Positions 49,004-59,224 of a stretch of DNA of 64,000 nt are shown in pieces. The stretch is from Thraustochytrium sp. TN22 (Eukaryota > Sar > Bigyra > Thraustochytrida > Thraustochytriidae), in assembly GCA_013306675.1 (NCBI GenBank), contig JABLUY010000041.1:115755-179754 (forward strand), given 5' to 3'. Both the position numbers and the translations under genes were made by a program. The notes beneath the pieces are model-generated. The model had not been told where the DNA came from. It saw only the letters and a list, made by a program, of their open reading frames with translations, and made no database searches. Numbering within the stretch: position 1 is the stretch's first letter; each line of letters starts with the position of its first letter.

Positions 49004-50122
49004 ATGGGCGATCATGAGGGCGCGCAGGTGAGCGGCGGCGGGCCGGCGGCGGTGCCGCAGGCGCTGGTTCTGGAGCACGTGTCGCCAGCGACACGACTGC
49101 TGGAGAAGCGGCGGCAAATGTTCGAGGTGCAAGAGGCGCTGGATGCGCAAAAGGAGGAATTTGCGCGTAGGGAGGAAGCCTTCCATCGGCGTGAGGAGGG
49201 GCTGCGCAAGAAGGACCTGGAGCTGCAGGAGAGCCTGATCAAGTTCAACAAATTCTTGCAGGAGAACGAGTCCAAGCGCAACCGTGCGGAGAAGCGCGCG
49301 CAGGAGGAGACCAAGCAGCGGCGGCTCAAGGAAGCGGAGATCCGCAAGCTGGAGGACCAGCTCGAGGAGATGAAGGAGGAGTGCGCTAAGCTCGAGGAGG
49401 TGGTGGGCCGCAACATCAAGTACCAGCAGTACCTGGAGACGGTGCAGGAGGCCATGCCGGAGGACTACCCGGAGGTGAGCGACCTCTTGAACCGCTATAA
49501 GACGCTCAAGGACGCCAACTCGGACCTCAAGGAGCGGCTACAGACGTACGAGGACTCGAACGAGTCGAAGCGCGCCGACTATGTGCACTACACCAAGGAG
49601 CAGACCAATGACATTCTGAACTTCAACAACGAGATTGCCAGCATGCAGAAGCAGCTGGAGACCTCGGAGTCAGAAGCCTTCCGCATGCAGAACGAGGTGG
49701 ACGGCCAGATTCGCAGCATCTCAGACCGCACCTTGGAGATTGGCCAGGCGCTCATGGCGATTGAGAACCTCCTCCAGCGCTGCACGTCCAAGCCGCACGG
49801 CAACTTCCTCAAGCACTTCCAGGCCGCCGAGGAGCCACAGGCGGCGCAGCAGCAGTCCCAGTCGCAGGCACAGTCGCAGTCGCAGTCCCAGCAGGGCGGC
49901 CAGCAGCAGCAGCCGGGCTTTGCTGCCGGTTCATCAGCAAAGGGCACGGAGGAGTCTGGGACGCATGGCGAGTCCAAGGAGGACGCCGGGGTGGTGGTGG
50001 CCGCCACTTCGGACGAGCTCACGCGCAAGGGAGCCGCGGCCATGAGCCAGCTCGATGTCATTGCCGCCTACATTCGCGATTTTCGCTCCATTACGGATGA
50101 GTTTGGCGAGCAGCGCTTCTAA
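49004..50122 (+). CDS. CCDC42/CFAP73-family axonemal coiled-coil protein
   Basis: A 372-residue protein. Residues of about 27-145 are the DUF4200/CCDC42 domain: LLEKRRQMFEVQEALDAQKE, EEAFHRREEGLRKKDLELQE, SLIKFNKFLQENESKRNRAE. These match CCDC42, CFAP73 (MIA2) and CCDC38. The rest is coiled coil to about 270, then a Gln/Ser-rich tail. In Chlamydomonas the CFAP73/CFAP100 pair forms the modifier-of-inner-arms complex that tunes inner dynein arm f. The presence of this gene is the clearest sign that the organism has, or recently had, motile flagella. Confidence 0.88.
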   Translation: MGDHEGAQVSGGGPAAVPQALVLEHVSPATRLLEKRRQMFEVQEALDAQKEEFARREEAFHRREEGLRKKDLELQESLIKFNKFLQENESKRNRAEKRAQEETKQRRLKEAEIRKLEDQLEEMKEECAKLEEVVGRNIKYQQYLETVQEAMPEDYPEVSDLLNRYKTLKDANSDLKERLQTYEDSNESKRADYVHYTKEQTNDILNFNNEIASMQKQLETSESEAFRMQNEVDGQIRSISDRTLEIGQALMAIENLLQRCTSKPHGNFLKHFQAAEEPQAAQQQSQSQAQSQSQSQQGGQQQQPGFAAGSSAKGTEESGTHGESKEDAGVVVAATSDELTRKGAAAMSQLDVIAAYIRDFRSITDEFGEQRF

Positions 50123-50533
50123 CAACCTGACGAACGTGTGCCCTGCCTATAAGTAACCTCTGATTGATGCTCTCGCCAACTGCCAGTGAGCGCGCTTGCG
50201 CAACAAAGCCGACTTTGCGCTTGCGCAACGGAGCCGACTTGGAACTGAGTGCTTGGCGAAGAAAGCTCGCGTCTTGAAGACGGTCTTTTGTGAGCAAGTT
50301 GCAGGGCCGAGATCGTTGCGGCCCTGTAGTGGTGGCACCTTCGTCTTGGGCTTGCTCTGGTGCTGCTCCTGTTTGGGCGCCTTCGATGTCCTCTGCTGAT
50401 CCGTGCCCAGTGCCCCCACCCCTTGAGCTGCAAGTTCCATCGCAAAATGCGTCTGCTTGATTGCAAAATTGTACATGAATACCATGGTAGAGAAGCGCTT
50501 GCTTCGTCTACACCCAAGAGCTAGCTAGTTAGA
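50123..50533. other. Convergent intergenic region
   Basis: About 410 bp between the CCDC42/CFAP73 stop and the disordered-protein stop. Nothing beyond CTAG-rich sequence at 50519-50533 and a degenerate pair of GCGCTTGCGCAAC repeats near 50190-50230. Confidence 0.45.
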
Positions 50534-51787
50534 TTAGAAGGCGAGGTGCCGCCGATAGCGGGGTGCACCTGGAGAATGGCGCAGCTGGCGGCCAAGGCAA
50601 GACTCGACGCTCGATACAATCGCAGCGGCGCGCTCGCCCACCGGGGTGCTCCACTGCGCCGGCCCCCGCGTCTGAAACGCGCGGGGCCCTGGCGAACCGA
50701 AGCCAGGCGATGGAAGGCTGGCTGGCGAGGCCTGATCTTCGTCGTCGTCGTAGGAGATGGCAAAGGAGGAGAGAGACTCGAAGGGCGCGGACGACTCCTG
50801 GGCGGTGGCGGCGGAGGCCGACATATGGTCAGCCTCGGCCGCAGAAAACGAATCTGCCATCGCCGAGGACGCCTGGTCTGGCTGCGCGTGGGCGCGCGAG
50901 TAGAGCTCGGCCATAGCGAGCGGGCGCTCGGGCGAGTCGGGCGAGTCCAGCGCATGCGGCGCGTGGCACGGCAAGGCGCCACGCGCCACGGCGCGCTTGA
51001 CCGCGGAGCGCGGGGGACGCGCGGCAGCCGGCATGAAGGGCGTGCGCAGGTGCGCGATGGGAAGGTGCGAGTCGAGCTGCAGAGGGCGCGCACGCGCGGC
51101 CTGCTGCTGCATCCAAGAAGGCTTGATGGGCTTGACGGGCGTGGCATGGTCGAGCATCGAGGCGTTGAGCGCGGAGAGGGTGTCGATGCTGAGGTTGAGG
51201 TCGCCGTTGGCGGTGAGTGCTGCCTCGGGCGCGTCCGGGGAGACCACCTCCTCGAAGACCTCTTCCCAGGGCGGGAAGTGCTCCCGGAATGGGCCGTAGA
51301 ACGGGTTGAGCACGGCGACTGGCCGCGCTGGCCGCTGCGGCGTGCGCGAGGCGGCTGGCGTGGAGGCAGCTGCGAGCAGCAGGCGCGGTGGCGGTGTGGG
51401 CGAGGCCTGTGCGCGCAGCGCCGCCGGCAACGGCAACGGCGAGAGCGACGGCAGTGGCGACGCGTGCATAATAGGCGACGGCGGCAAGGCCGGCATGGAG
51501 GGGGAGGAGGCTGCAAAGGGCGACGGCTCCGGCCCGTCGTTGAGCGAGAGCATGTTGAGTTGCTCCAGAAAGTCCTCGGCGTCCGAGTCATACTGCGCCA
51601 CCTCTCGCACCGCGCTCACCTCGAGCGCCGAGATATCCGCCGCCGACGCCTCCATCAGCGCGGAGTTCGCGTCGCTCTCGTCCAGTCCGCAGGCGGCCGC
51701 CAGCGCGTCCCACGACGTGCTGCGCGGCCGCCACTGCTCGTCCGCCGCGCCCTCCTCGTCCGCGTGCCGAATGGGCGAGAGCGCCAT
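50534..51787 (-). CDS. Disordered Ser/Pro/Ala-rich hypothetical protein
   Basis: A 417-residue protein of low complexity, with many Ser-Pro and Thr-Pro sites (CDK/MAPK-type). A few blocks look less random: YDSDAEDFLEQLNMLSLNDG (about 65-84), VLNPFYGPFREHFPPWEEVF (about 160-180) and the C-terminus LRHSPGAPRYRRHLAF. These may be short binding motifs. The ATG at 51787 (MALSPIRHADEE) is preferred over one at 51883. No family is recognised. Coding is supported by length and by codon behaviour, not by homology. Confidence 0.65.
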   Translation of the reverse strand: MALSPIRHADEEGAADEQWRPRSTSWDALAAACGLDESDANSALMEASAADISALEVSAVREVAQYDSDAEDFLEQLNMLSLNDGPEPSPFAASSPSMPALPPSPIMHASPLPSLSPLPLPAALRAQASPTPPPRLLLAAASTPAASRTPQRPARPVAVLNPFYGPFREHFPPWEEVFEEVVSPDAPEAALTANGDLNLSIDTLSALNASMLDHATPVKPIKPSWMQQQAARARPLQLDSHLPIAHLRTPFMPAAARPPRSAVKRAVARGALPCHAPHALDSPDSPERPLAMAELYSRAHAQPDQASSAMADSFSAAEADHMSASAATAQESSAPFESLSSFAISYDDDEDQASPASLPSPGFGSPGPRAFQTRGPAQWSTPVGERAAAIVSSVESCLGRQLRHSPGAPRYRRHLAF

Positions 51788-52724
51788 CTTGCGCGCAGCG
51801 ACGGAGCGCCGCGCGAGGCAGGCGGCCGGCCGGCCGGGGTCGAGCGGGCAATGGGGTTTGCTCGCCGCGGCCGCGCCGCGCATTGCGCTGGGTTCTCAGA
51901 ATGAGCGAGCGAGCGAGTGCGTGCGTGCCCCTGCCCGAGCCAACGAGGCCGAGGTTGACAGTTACCTGGGGCGTCCCGTGCACGGGTCGATGAACCTAAC
52001 CATCGCGCGGCGGGTCAATCAACTTGCAGAGTCGAAGCGCCTGCGGTGGCCGGGGGCCTGCGGCCTTGGCGGTGTTGGGGCCTCTGCCGCTGGCTGCCCG
52101 GCCGACGAGCCGAGGCGCCGACAAGTCGAGGCGCGCACGCGCAGCGTCGTAGAGTGAGGCAGGCAAAAAGGGCGCATCTGCCACAAGGAGAGCGTTTCTT
52201 CTCTTTGTGGACTTGGAGTGTGAAGGGATGATCGGGTCATCGTCAATTACGAACGTAACTTATGAGTCGGAGGCGCCGGCGCTTATGTTACGACCCGTGA
52301 CGGACCCGTGCCACCCGGCGCAAGGCAGGACATTTGTTCTCTCTTTTTTGTTTCTCTGCCAGAAGGCGAGCGCTTTTTTGGACATGGAGCGTGAAGCGAT
52401 GATCGGGTTATCGTCAAAGTCGAATGAATGACTCGGAGACGCCAGCGCTAGGCTAATGCACGAAGGGAGTGTATGCCACCCGCAAGGTAGAGCGATCCTC
52501 CTGTTTTTTTTACTTGTACGGGTAATCGTCAAATACGAATAAATGGCGGAAGAGATGCGCGGCGCAAGCGGGGAGCATTTGGGGCGCTTGCTTGGGACTC
52601 GTCGCCGCGGATCTTGGTTGCTTAGTGTTTTCCCCGCGCGTGAGGGGGGGGGGGGGCGGCGTGATGCAATGGTTTCTTCAAGGTTGGTTGGTCACGGAGC
52701 ATTTGCTCGCTGTGTCCCGTGCCC
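51788..52724. repeat. Intergenic region with triplicated degenerate segment
   Basis: No gene is supported. A segment with GATGATCGGGTYATCGTCAA occurs at 52227 and 52398 (171 bp apart), with a shorter third copy (CGGGTAATCGTCAA) at 52519. The copies also share GCCACCCG and T-run parts. A G-run lies near 52645-52655. GAGC/GTGC tetranucleotide repeats lie at about 51903-51925. Confidence 0.6.
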
Positions 52725-53312
52725 TCACGCGGAGGTCTTGCTGACCTTGGCGTGGTGGCGCGACTGCTTGGCAGGAACGGGGATGGAGGCGTTGGCGAGT
52801 TTGGCGGCAGCGCGGAAGCGGTTGAAGCGGTCGAGCTCGAGCTTCATCTGGTACAGCTTGAGGTCCTCGACGAACCAGACATTGGGGTCGGCGACCTTGC
52901 GGCGGCGGCGGATGAGCGTGAGCGCCTCGACAAGATTCGCTCCACGCTCGTACATGAGGTAGCCAGCCACGATGGACACGGAGCGCGAGATGCCCTTGCG
53001 ACAGTGCACCATGACGCGGCCGCCGTTGTCGAGGCAGTCCTGGATGAAGAAGGCGGCCGAGGGGATGAACTTTGCGAGCGGCGTGAGCGGCATGTGCAGC
53101 TGTTCCTCGGACGCCGGCTCGTCCTTGAGCGGCAAGTTCAGATACGTGAACTCGGAAGGGTACATGGACTCGCACGAGGACGCCGCGCAGTTCACCACGT
53201 GCGTGATGCCGTGCTTCTTGAGGAAGGCCAGGTCGCGCGCCGCGCGGTACCGCCCTACGTACACCCCATCGGTAATGACGGACATCTCGCCGTCGAACGC
53301 GAGGCGCACCAT
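52725..53312 (-). CDS. Dual-specificity protein phosphatase
   Basis: A 195-residue DUSP. The active site is VHCRKGISRS with nucleophile Cys104 and Arg110; the general acid is Asp64 in LPLKDEP. DGVYVGRYRAARD and ITHVVNCAA are standard DUSP N-terminal parts, and AGYLMYERGANLVEALTLIR follows the P-loop. It should dephosphorylate phospho-Tyr and phospho-Ser/Thr, possibly MAP kinases, but no docking domain is attached. It is compact and intronless; the start is the first ATG. Confidence 0.92.
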   Translation of the reverse strand: MVRLAFDGEMSVITDGVYVGRYRAARDLAFLKKHGITHVVNCAASSCESMYPSEFTYLNLPLKDEPASEEQLHMPLTPLAKFIPSAAFFIQDCLDNGGRVMVHCRKGISRSVSIVAGYLMYERGANLVEALTLIRRRRKVADPNVWFVEDLKLYQMKLELDRFNRFRAAAKLANASIPVPAKQSRHHAKVSKTSA

Positions 53313-55885
53313 CCTGCTGTCTAGCTCGCTAGCGTGTAGTACGTCTGCAGCTCCTGCACGAGCTCGCCCGCACGCTCGCTCGCTCCCTGGGGCGGGTGCG
53401 CTTGGCTGCGCAGCGCCTCACGGCCGCTGCGCCGCTGCGCCGCGCCGCCCTCTGCCCGCTGGCGCCTGCGGCGGTGCTCTCGCGACGTCGGCGCCGCGCC
53501 TCCCGCTCTGCCGCCCCGCGCGCGCGCGCCCGCGAGCGCGAGCGCCGCTGCCCGTCTGCGGTTGTGCAGCGCGCGGGCGGCCGTGCTGTGCTGTGAGCCT
53601 GGTCGCTGCACCCCGCCGGGCCCCGCCGCCGCCGCTCCGCCGCTGCGCCGCTGCGCCGCTGGCCGCGGGCCGCTCGCCGCGCGGGCAGCGTCTGGCCGGC
53701 CGCCGCTGCCGCCGCGCGCGCGCCGCCGCCGCCGCCGGGCTCGCGCGGGCGCTGCTGGCGCGCGCGGCTCGGAGGCGCTCTGCCGAGGCCCGACGAGGCG
53801 AAGTCTCGAGCTAGTACGAGCCCGCCTATAACGCCCAACTAACAGGCGGGCGACTTCGACCTCAGCACCGCCAGTGCAACCAAGCAAGCAAGCCCGACCT
53901 CCGACTCGGGGTCCGAGTGCGTCCGAGTCGTCGGCTTCAAGTTGCTTGGCGTGTGTGCTCGCTCTGCTCTGATCAAGAGCACTGCACGTGCACGAGCTGC
54001 ACAAGCTGCACGAGCTGCACGACGTCACGTCGAGGTGGAGGGAGTCTCTTCCGAATCACTTCACCGCCAAGTTGGCAAAGGCGGGCAGTGGGGCTCTTCT
54101 TTGGGCGCGACCGCAGCTCGCGCGAGGCGGCGCGAGGCTCTGCTTTTGCGGGGGGTCATCGGAGGCGTGGAGGGGCGAGCGCCACTGGCAGCGGTCACGG
54201 CGCTGCGGCGCAGGCGAAGGAGTAGTTAACGAGGAGCAAGCGGACCTCCAATACAAGTTTGCGCAGTTTGGCTGAGTTTGCGCAGGTTTGCCTGGTTCGC
54301 CTTCTCTCTTTCTCGTTCTTCTCTACTAGCTAGAGCTAGCTAGTAGCCAGGGGTGTGCGCTGTGAGTGTTGATGTGTGCAAGCTGGAGCTATCGTTATCG
54401 TCGTCGGACTCGGACACGGACGTGGACGAGGAGGAGGCATTGGGGAGGAGCCCACGCGGGAGGCAGTGAAAGAGGCCGGGAGGAGGGCAGAGACTGCTCT
54501 TTGTCCTTTTACTTCCATTGATAGCAGCACGCCAGGCCGCCACCTGCAGCCTGCCAGTGGCCCAGCTCTGGCTGTTCGTGGCCCGTATGGTGACGACATG
54601 TAAGCTCGATGACGTTGGCCAACCTGGCCGTGGCGGCGGCGCTGCTGCAGCCCGACAGCGCGTCGCATGCGAGAGTAGGCCTTACCTAGCTAGCTAGCTA
54701 GCTAGCCACCGGCAGTGATGAAGAAAAGAAGGTACTGGTACGCCAAGGGACAGGCAGTGAGTGGCCAGGCCCAGGCCCGTGCTCCGAATCCTCCGATGCT
54801 CGTGCTATCTGCAGATTCTGCTTCCGGCCTGGCCGCTTCTACCGGTCGATCGCCGACATCCACCCTACGACACGCCTACGACTTCGTACAAAGGCGTACA
54901 AAGGCGGTCTATCCATGCTCAAGGACAGCATCGCGTACCTGCCACACGCACGAAGTCTCATGGCTCGCAAGCAAGCCCGAGCTGACAGGTCGGAGTTTCA
55001 GCTCCGGCTGCAAGCACTAGCCCGCAGCCACAACTGCGCGCTCTACATACTAGGCCACGCCGCCACGGTCCTGCAACTCCCGCTCCGCGCTGCCCTTCCC
55101 AGTTGTGCAGGAAGTTTCAAGGCATGCACGCGACGCATCTGCGCGCTCTACGCCACGATGCGCTGCGCCCACGCCTCGGCCGTGGCCGTCCGCCGCCAGG
55201 CCGGGGGGTCGGGGCGAGGCCGCTCCTCCCGGCTCGCACCATCACCCTCCGAGCCGCGCGCGACCTTTGCATGCAAACCAATGATGCGCATTCTCGCGAG
55301 CTCCAGGCCCTCCTCCTGATCGTCCTCCAGCAAACCTACCACCGCGCTCACGATTCCCCGGCGCGCTTGCAGCAAGGCGCTCCCGTGCCCCACTTCAGCG
55401 CGCGGGCCCTGCTTGGCCGCCGGAGGGCGGCGCGCGTGCGGGGGCACGCGGGCCACCGGGCGATCCCAGGGCGTCGGCGCAACCCGGTGGCGCGTGCCGC
55501 TCGTCGAGGCGGCGCGACGCCCCGTCGCGCAGCAGCAGGCCGCAGAGACAGAACTCGCGCCGCCGCGCCGCGCGCCGCTGCTCTGCCGCCCGCGCTCGCC
55601 GCTCGCGCCGCGTTGCGTCGCGCAGCGCCGCGCCGCCCCTCGCGCGCCGCGCCCGCGGGGAGGCTCGAGCTCGCTCGGCCGCGGGAGGGAGGAGTCCATT
55701 TGGCAGCAGCCCAAGGTTTCCGCGCCGTGCCGCCTCGTGCCGCGGCCGCCCGCGCGCTCGCTCGCCCGACTTCGCTCGCTCGGTCAACTTCGCGCGCTCG
55801 CTCGCCCGTCCTCCCGCCGGCATCGGCCGGGCGCGGCAGTCGCCTTCGCTCCGCGAGGTAGCTCGCTCGCTCGCTCGTGCTCGCC
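53313..55885. other. 2.6-kb intergenic region, no supported gene
   Basis: The longest gene-poor stretch outside the transposon. Open frames on both strands are Arg/Ala-rich and lack domains. Features seen: CACGAGCTGCACAAGCTGCA-type repeats (about 53990-54025), a perfect inverted repeat with 11-bp arms at 54323-54346 (CTACTAGCTAG, AG, CTAGCTAGTAG), a CTAG run at 54686-54706, and CTCG/GCTCGCTCG runs (about 55770-55885). A non-coding RNA or divergent promoters could lie here, but nothing shows it. Confidence 0.5.
54323..54346. repeat. Perfect inverted repeat, 11-bp arms
   Basis: Arms CTACTAGCTAG and CTAGCTAGTAG are separated by AG. It would form a tight hairpin in DNA or RNA. It belongs to the CTAG-rich sequences scattered through intergenic DNA of this window. 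Confidence 0.85.
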
Positions 55886-56380
55886 ATGTCGGCCAAGTGG
55901 GGCGCGAGGTCGCTGGCCGTGGCCGTGCCCGCGAGCGCGCGGCAGGACGAGGACAGCAGCCTGGAGGAGCCGCTCGGCACGGGCCGCGCCAGCGAGCGCA
56001 GCAGCGGCAGCAGCTGGGCGCGGCCCGGGTCCGGGAGGTTCCTGCAGGCCAAGCTCAAGCAGGCGCGGTCCTTCTCCATCTTCTCGGCCATGAAGCGTCA
56101 GGCCGCGCAGGCGGAGTCCTCCTTCGAGAGCGAGCATGTGGACGAGCATGTGGACACGGACAGCGACTTTGACGCGCAGTCCGAGAACGAGGACCAGCCC
56201 AGCTCGCTGCCCTTCGCCAAGGGCACCAAGGGCCGCGCCGTGCGCCTGACGGCGGCCGAGCGCCGCTCGCTCACGAACAAGTCGGCCAAGCGCCTGGGGC
56301 TCACGCTCGACGGCGAGGAAGTCGACTCGGGCCGCAGGAAACGCCTGTCGTCCTCCTTCCGCCGGCGCGCCTCCAGGTGA
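55886..56380 (+). CDS. Small Ser-rich basic hypothetical protein
   Basis: A 164-residue ORF (MSAKWGARSLAVAVPASARQ at the start). It has Ser clusters, an acidic stretch with the repeat EHVDEHVDTD (about 75-95), KGTKGRAVRLTAAERRSLTN and a basic C-terminus with RRKRLSSSFRRRAS, a possible basophilic-kinase site. No domain is recognised. Composition differs from the shadow frames around it, which supports coding. Convergent with the DUF4954 gene. Confidence 0.6.
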   Translation: MSAKWGARSLAVAVPASARQDEDSSLEEPLGTGRASERSSGSSWARPGSGRFLQAKLKQARSFSIFSAMKRQAAQAESSFESEHVDEHVDTDSDFDAQSENEDQPSSLPFAKGTKGRAVRLTAAERRSLTNKSAKRLGLTLDGEEVDSGRRKRLSSSFRRRASR

Positions 56381-56504
56381 GCGGCGTTGTGCGCGCGTCA
56401 GGGACGGCGCGAGCCCATCTTTTCTCTTTCTCTCTTTCCTCGCCTCTCTCTCTCTCTCTCGCCTTGTATGATAAGTTACACACATTTTCTGTTCGGACTG
56501 TCCG

Positions 56505-58532
56505 TCAGAGGCTGCTTGCAGCAGCCGTCGCAGCCTTGTTATGGTCGTCGTCGTCGTCGTCCTCGTCTCCGGCGCCATGGGCCTCGAGCAGCGCGTCGAT
56601 CTGTGCGCAGTCGCGCGCCACCTCGTCGCGAAGGCGCAACACCACCTTGTCGTCGCGGTCCACGTGCCCGTGGGCGTCCATGTAGCCCGGGATGGTGCGC
56701 GCGCCGCGGTGCTCGTCCTTGCGCTTGGAGTCGGCGACCTGGTCGGCCATCTCGCAGAGCGCGTCGCGATACCAGCGCAAAATGGTGGCGAGGCCGGCGC
56801 GAGCCATCTCGGGCGCCTCACGGTGCAAAATCGCGCAGGCCAGCGGCCACGCGCTAGCGTGGTCTGCGTCCGGCCCGAGGCGCGTGCCAGTGTCCACCAG
56901 GTCAAAGGCGGGCTCCACGTCCGCGTAGGAGGAGCTGGCCGCACCGAGGTCGCGCGAAACGCGCGCCCAGTCCTCGGGGGCGCCCAGGCCCAGGAGGCGC
57001 TCAAACACCTCGCGCGCCGCGAAGACCAGCATGAAGCGCGTGTAGGTGGCCACGGCCTCCTGACGCGCCGCCTCCGTCATGAAGTTCTTGCCGAGGCCGC
57101 GAAACTCGCGGTCCGTGTAGAGACCGTCGCGCGGCGGCGTCTCCGGCACGCGCGCCAGCTCATCGCGCGCCAGGCGCAGCAGCGCGACGGTCTGCGGGCG
57201 CAGCACGCGCGCGCGCACGCGCAGGCGGCGCGACTTGGTGGCGCGGTCCTGAAACTTGAACTCGTTGCGCATGACGGCGTACATGTTCTGCGAGAGCACC
57301 CAGCCAGGGAAGATCTGGTTGATGGCCGGGCTGAGCCCCGGCACCGCCGACTGCGGGCTGCTGATGAGGGCGAACGGCATGGTGACACGCTGCGGCAGCG
57401 TGGTGACGCCCGTGGCCACCAGGGTGTAGGGCGCGCGCGAGAAGTCCGCCGGAAACTTGACGCAGCAGCCCAGGCCGAAGAAGACGCCTTCGCCAGGCCA
57501 AAGCTCCTGGTCCGGCGCCTTGCCCGTGTGGTTGCTCCCGACGTTGGCGCCGTAGCCCACGTTGCCGCGGCCCGCAGGCCAGTAGCTCGCGATCAGCAGC
57601 GCCTGGTGGTGGAAGCCCACAAAGGGCCCCACCAGGCTCTCCGAGACCTCGCCCTCGGCCACGCCCGAGTACGGGCCCAGGATCGAGTCCAGCAGCTTGC
57701 CGTGCCGCTCCGCGTGGCTACACGTGCACATGAGCGCCGCATGCACGATGGCCTGGCTGTCCACCGTCACCTGCCACTGCAGCAGCGCGTTGCGCACGTC
57801 CGCGCCCGCCAGCACGCGCGTCGGCTCTTGGGCCGACGACAGCAGCGTCGCGTTCTCCACGTGCGCGTTGCTCACCTCGGCGTACGCGCCGACAAAGACG
57901 TCCAGCAGCCGCGCGCACGAGTCCACGCACGCGCCCGTGTCCACCACATTCACCGGCAGCTCCACGCCGCGCACGTAGGCCGCCACGCGGCCCGCGTGCT
58001 GCTCCTGCAGCGCCGCATCCGCGCGGTGCACGGCCGCCGCGCAGGCCTCCTCCAGCTCCATCTCCGCGTACACCGCCACCTCGCGCCCGCCCGTGCCCAC
58101 CACCACGGCCAGCACCTCGCCGTTGCCGAAGCGCGCGGCCTCCTCGCGCCGCCGCCGCGCCAGGCGCCCGCACCGCGCCACGCTCGCGCGCTCGCCCACG
58201 TACGTGTCCGCCACCAGCTCGCACTGCCACACGCGGGCGCCGTCCTCCACGTAGCAGTCGCGCAGCGTCGACCCGTACAGGCCGGCCGGCAGGCCCTCGG
58301 CCGTCTCGCCGTGCAGCGCGCCCACCACGTTGCGCCCTAGGAACACGCACCCGTGCACCGCGCTGGCCTCGAAGCCCTCGCGCACCGCCAGGCACGCCGT
58401 CCAGCCCTCCGCGCCGCACCGGTTGCCCTGCGCCTCCAGCGCCGCCACCTCCGTCGCCGTCGCCGCGCGCACGCCCTCGCCCGCGCCGGCCAGCGCCAGC
58501 GCGGCGCGCACGGCCATGCACCTCGCCTCCAT
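56505..58532 (-). CDS. DUF4954-family left-handed beta-helix protein
   Basis: A 675-residue protein. Residues of about 60-400 show hexapeptide-type turns (CVFLGRNVVGAL; TLRDCYVEDGARVWQCELVA), typical of left-handed parallel beta-helix proteins related to nucleotidyl- and acyltransferases. The block VGPFVGFHHQALLIASYWPA, then GNVGYGANVGSNHTGKAPDQ and FFGLGCCVKFPADFSRAPYT, matches what I recall of DUF4954, best known from Bacteroidetes and spirochaetes. The last 170 residues are helical, ending in an acidic tail (DEDDDDDDH). Sugar or nucleotide-sugar transfer is possible from the fold alone. Start ATG 58532 (MEARCMAVRA); a second at 58517. Confidence 0.8.
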   Translation of the reverse strand: MEARCMAVRAALALAGAGEGVRAATATEVAALEAQGNRCGAEGWTACLAVREGFEASAVHGCVFLGRNVVGALHGETAEGLPAGLYGSTLRDCYVEDGARVWQCELVADTYVGERASVARCGRLARRRREEAARFGNGEVLAVVVGTGGREVAVYAEMELEEACAAAVHRADAALQEQHAGRVAAYVRGVELPVNVVDTGACVDSCARLLDVFVGAYAEVSNAHVENATLLSSAQEPTRVLAGADVRNALLQWQVTVDSQAIVHAALMCTCSHAERHGKLLDSILGPYSGVAEGEVSESLVGPFVGFHHQALLIASYWPAGRGNVGYGANVGSNHTGKAPDQELWPGEGVFFGLGCCVKFPADFSRAPYTLVATGVTTLPQRVTMPFALISSPQSAVPGLSPAINQIFPGWVLSQNMYAVMRNEFKFQDRATKSRRLRVRARVLRPQTVALLRLARDELARVPETPPRDGLYTDREFRGLGKNFMTEAARQEAVATYTRFMLVFAAREVFERLLGLGAPEDWARVSRDLGAASSSYADVEPAFDLVDTGTRLGPDADHASAWPLACAILHREAPEMARAGLATILRWYRDALCEMADQVADSKRKDEHRGARTIPGYMDAHGHVDRDDKVVLRLRDEVARDCAQIDALLEAHGAGDEDDDDDDHNKAATAAASSL

Positions 58533-59224
58533 CCCGCCTCGGAGCCGCCTCCGCGCGCCGCCGCCCCCGCCAGCCGCGCCGCGCCGCGCCGCGCCGCTCG
58601 ATCCGGGTCTGCCGCCTCCCGCGCGCCGCGCCGCGCGCGCGCGCCGCGCGCGCGTCTCGCGCGTCGTGCAGGCGGCTCCGACAGGCTTGTCCGGGAGTCC
58701 AAGTCACGGCGCACCACGGGGACGCGGGCGTCGAGCGCTGCTACTAGTACCACTGGTGCGGCGGCGGCGGCGCGAGCGGCGGGGCTCGCGAGGCCGCGCC
58801 GGCGACGCCGAGCGCCTCGCGCCGGCACGCCCGCGGCCGGCTGCTGTCGGGTGGCTGGCGCGGAGCGAGACGCAGCGAGACCGGGCGACTTGCGAGGCTC
58901 GGCCTCGTGTGCGCGACGCAGGCGGGCTCGACGTGCGTGGGCTCTGCACCAGCGGTGTGCGCGACGAGGTGAAGCAGCCGTGGAGATTGGCGAAGCACCG
59001 TGTGGGTTGGCTTGGGCGCGAAAGAACGCAAGCGACGCTGGTCTTGCCCAAGCATTGCTCGTCGCGTTCTCTCTCGCGCGGCTTGGAGTTTGAGCGACGC
59101 GGCGCAGCGCGGCGCTGCGCGGCGTGGTGCGGCACGACATGAGGGCTTGCTTGGCGGGCAGCGCGAGGATGCAACAATCGCTCGGCGGCGCTTTGGTCGC
59201 ACTCGACGCCCGAATCAGTTGCTC
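58533..59224. other. Intergenic region upstream of DUF4954 gene
   Basis: GC-rich, with Arg/Ala-coding shadow frames only. It should contain the promoter of the DUF4954 gene. No gene is supported. Confidence 0.45.

Noticed and set aside
53313-55885. Several frames of 100-250 codons
   Set aside because: Arg/Ala-rich low-complexity frames on both strands, no domain; expected by chance in such GC-rich DNA.
56541-58340. 599-codon + strand frame over the DUF4954 gene
   Set aside because: His/Arg/Ala-rich antisense shadow.
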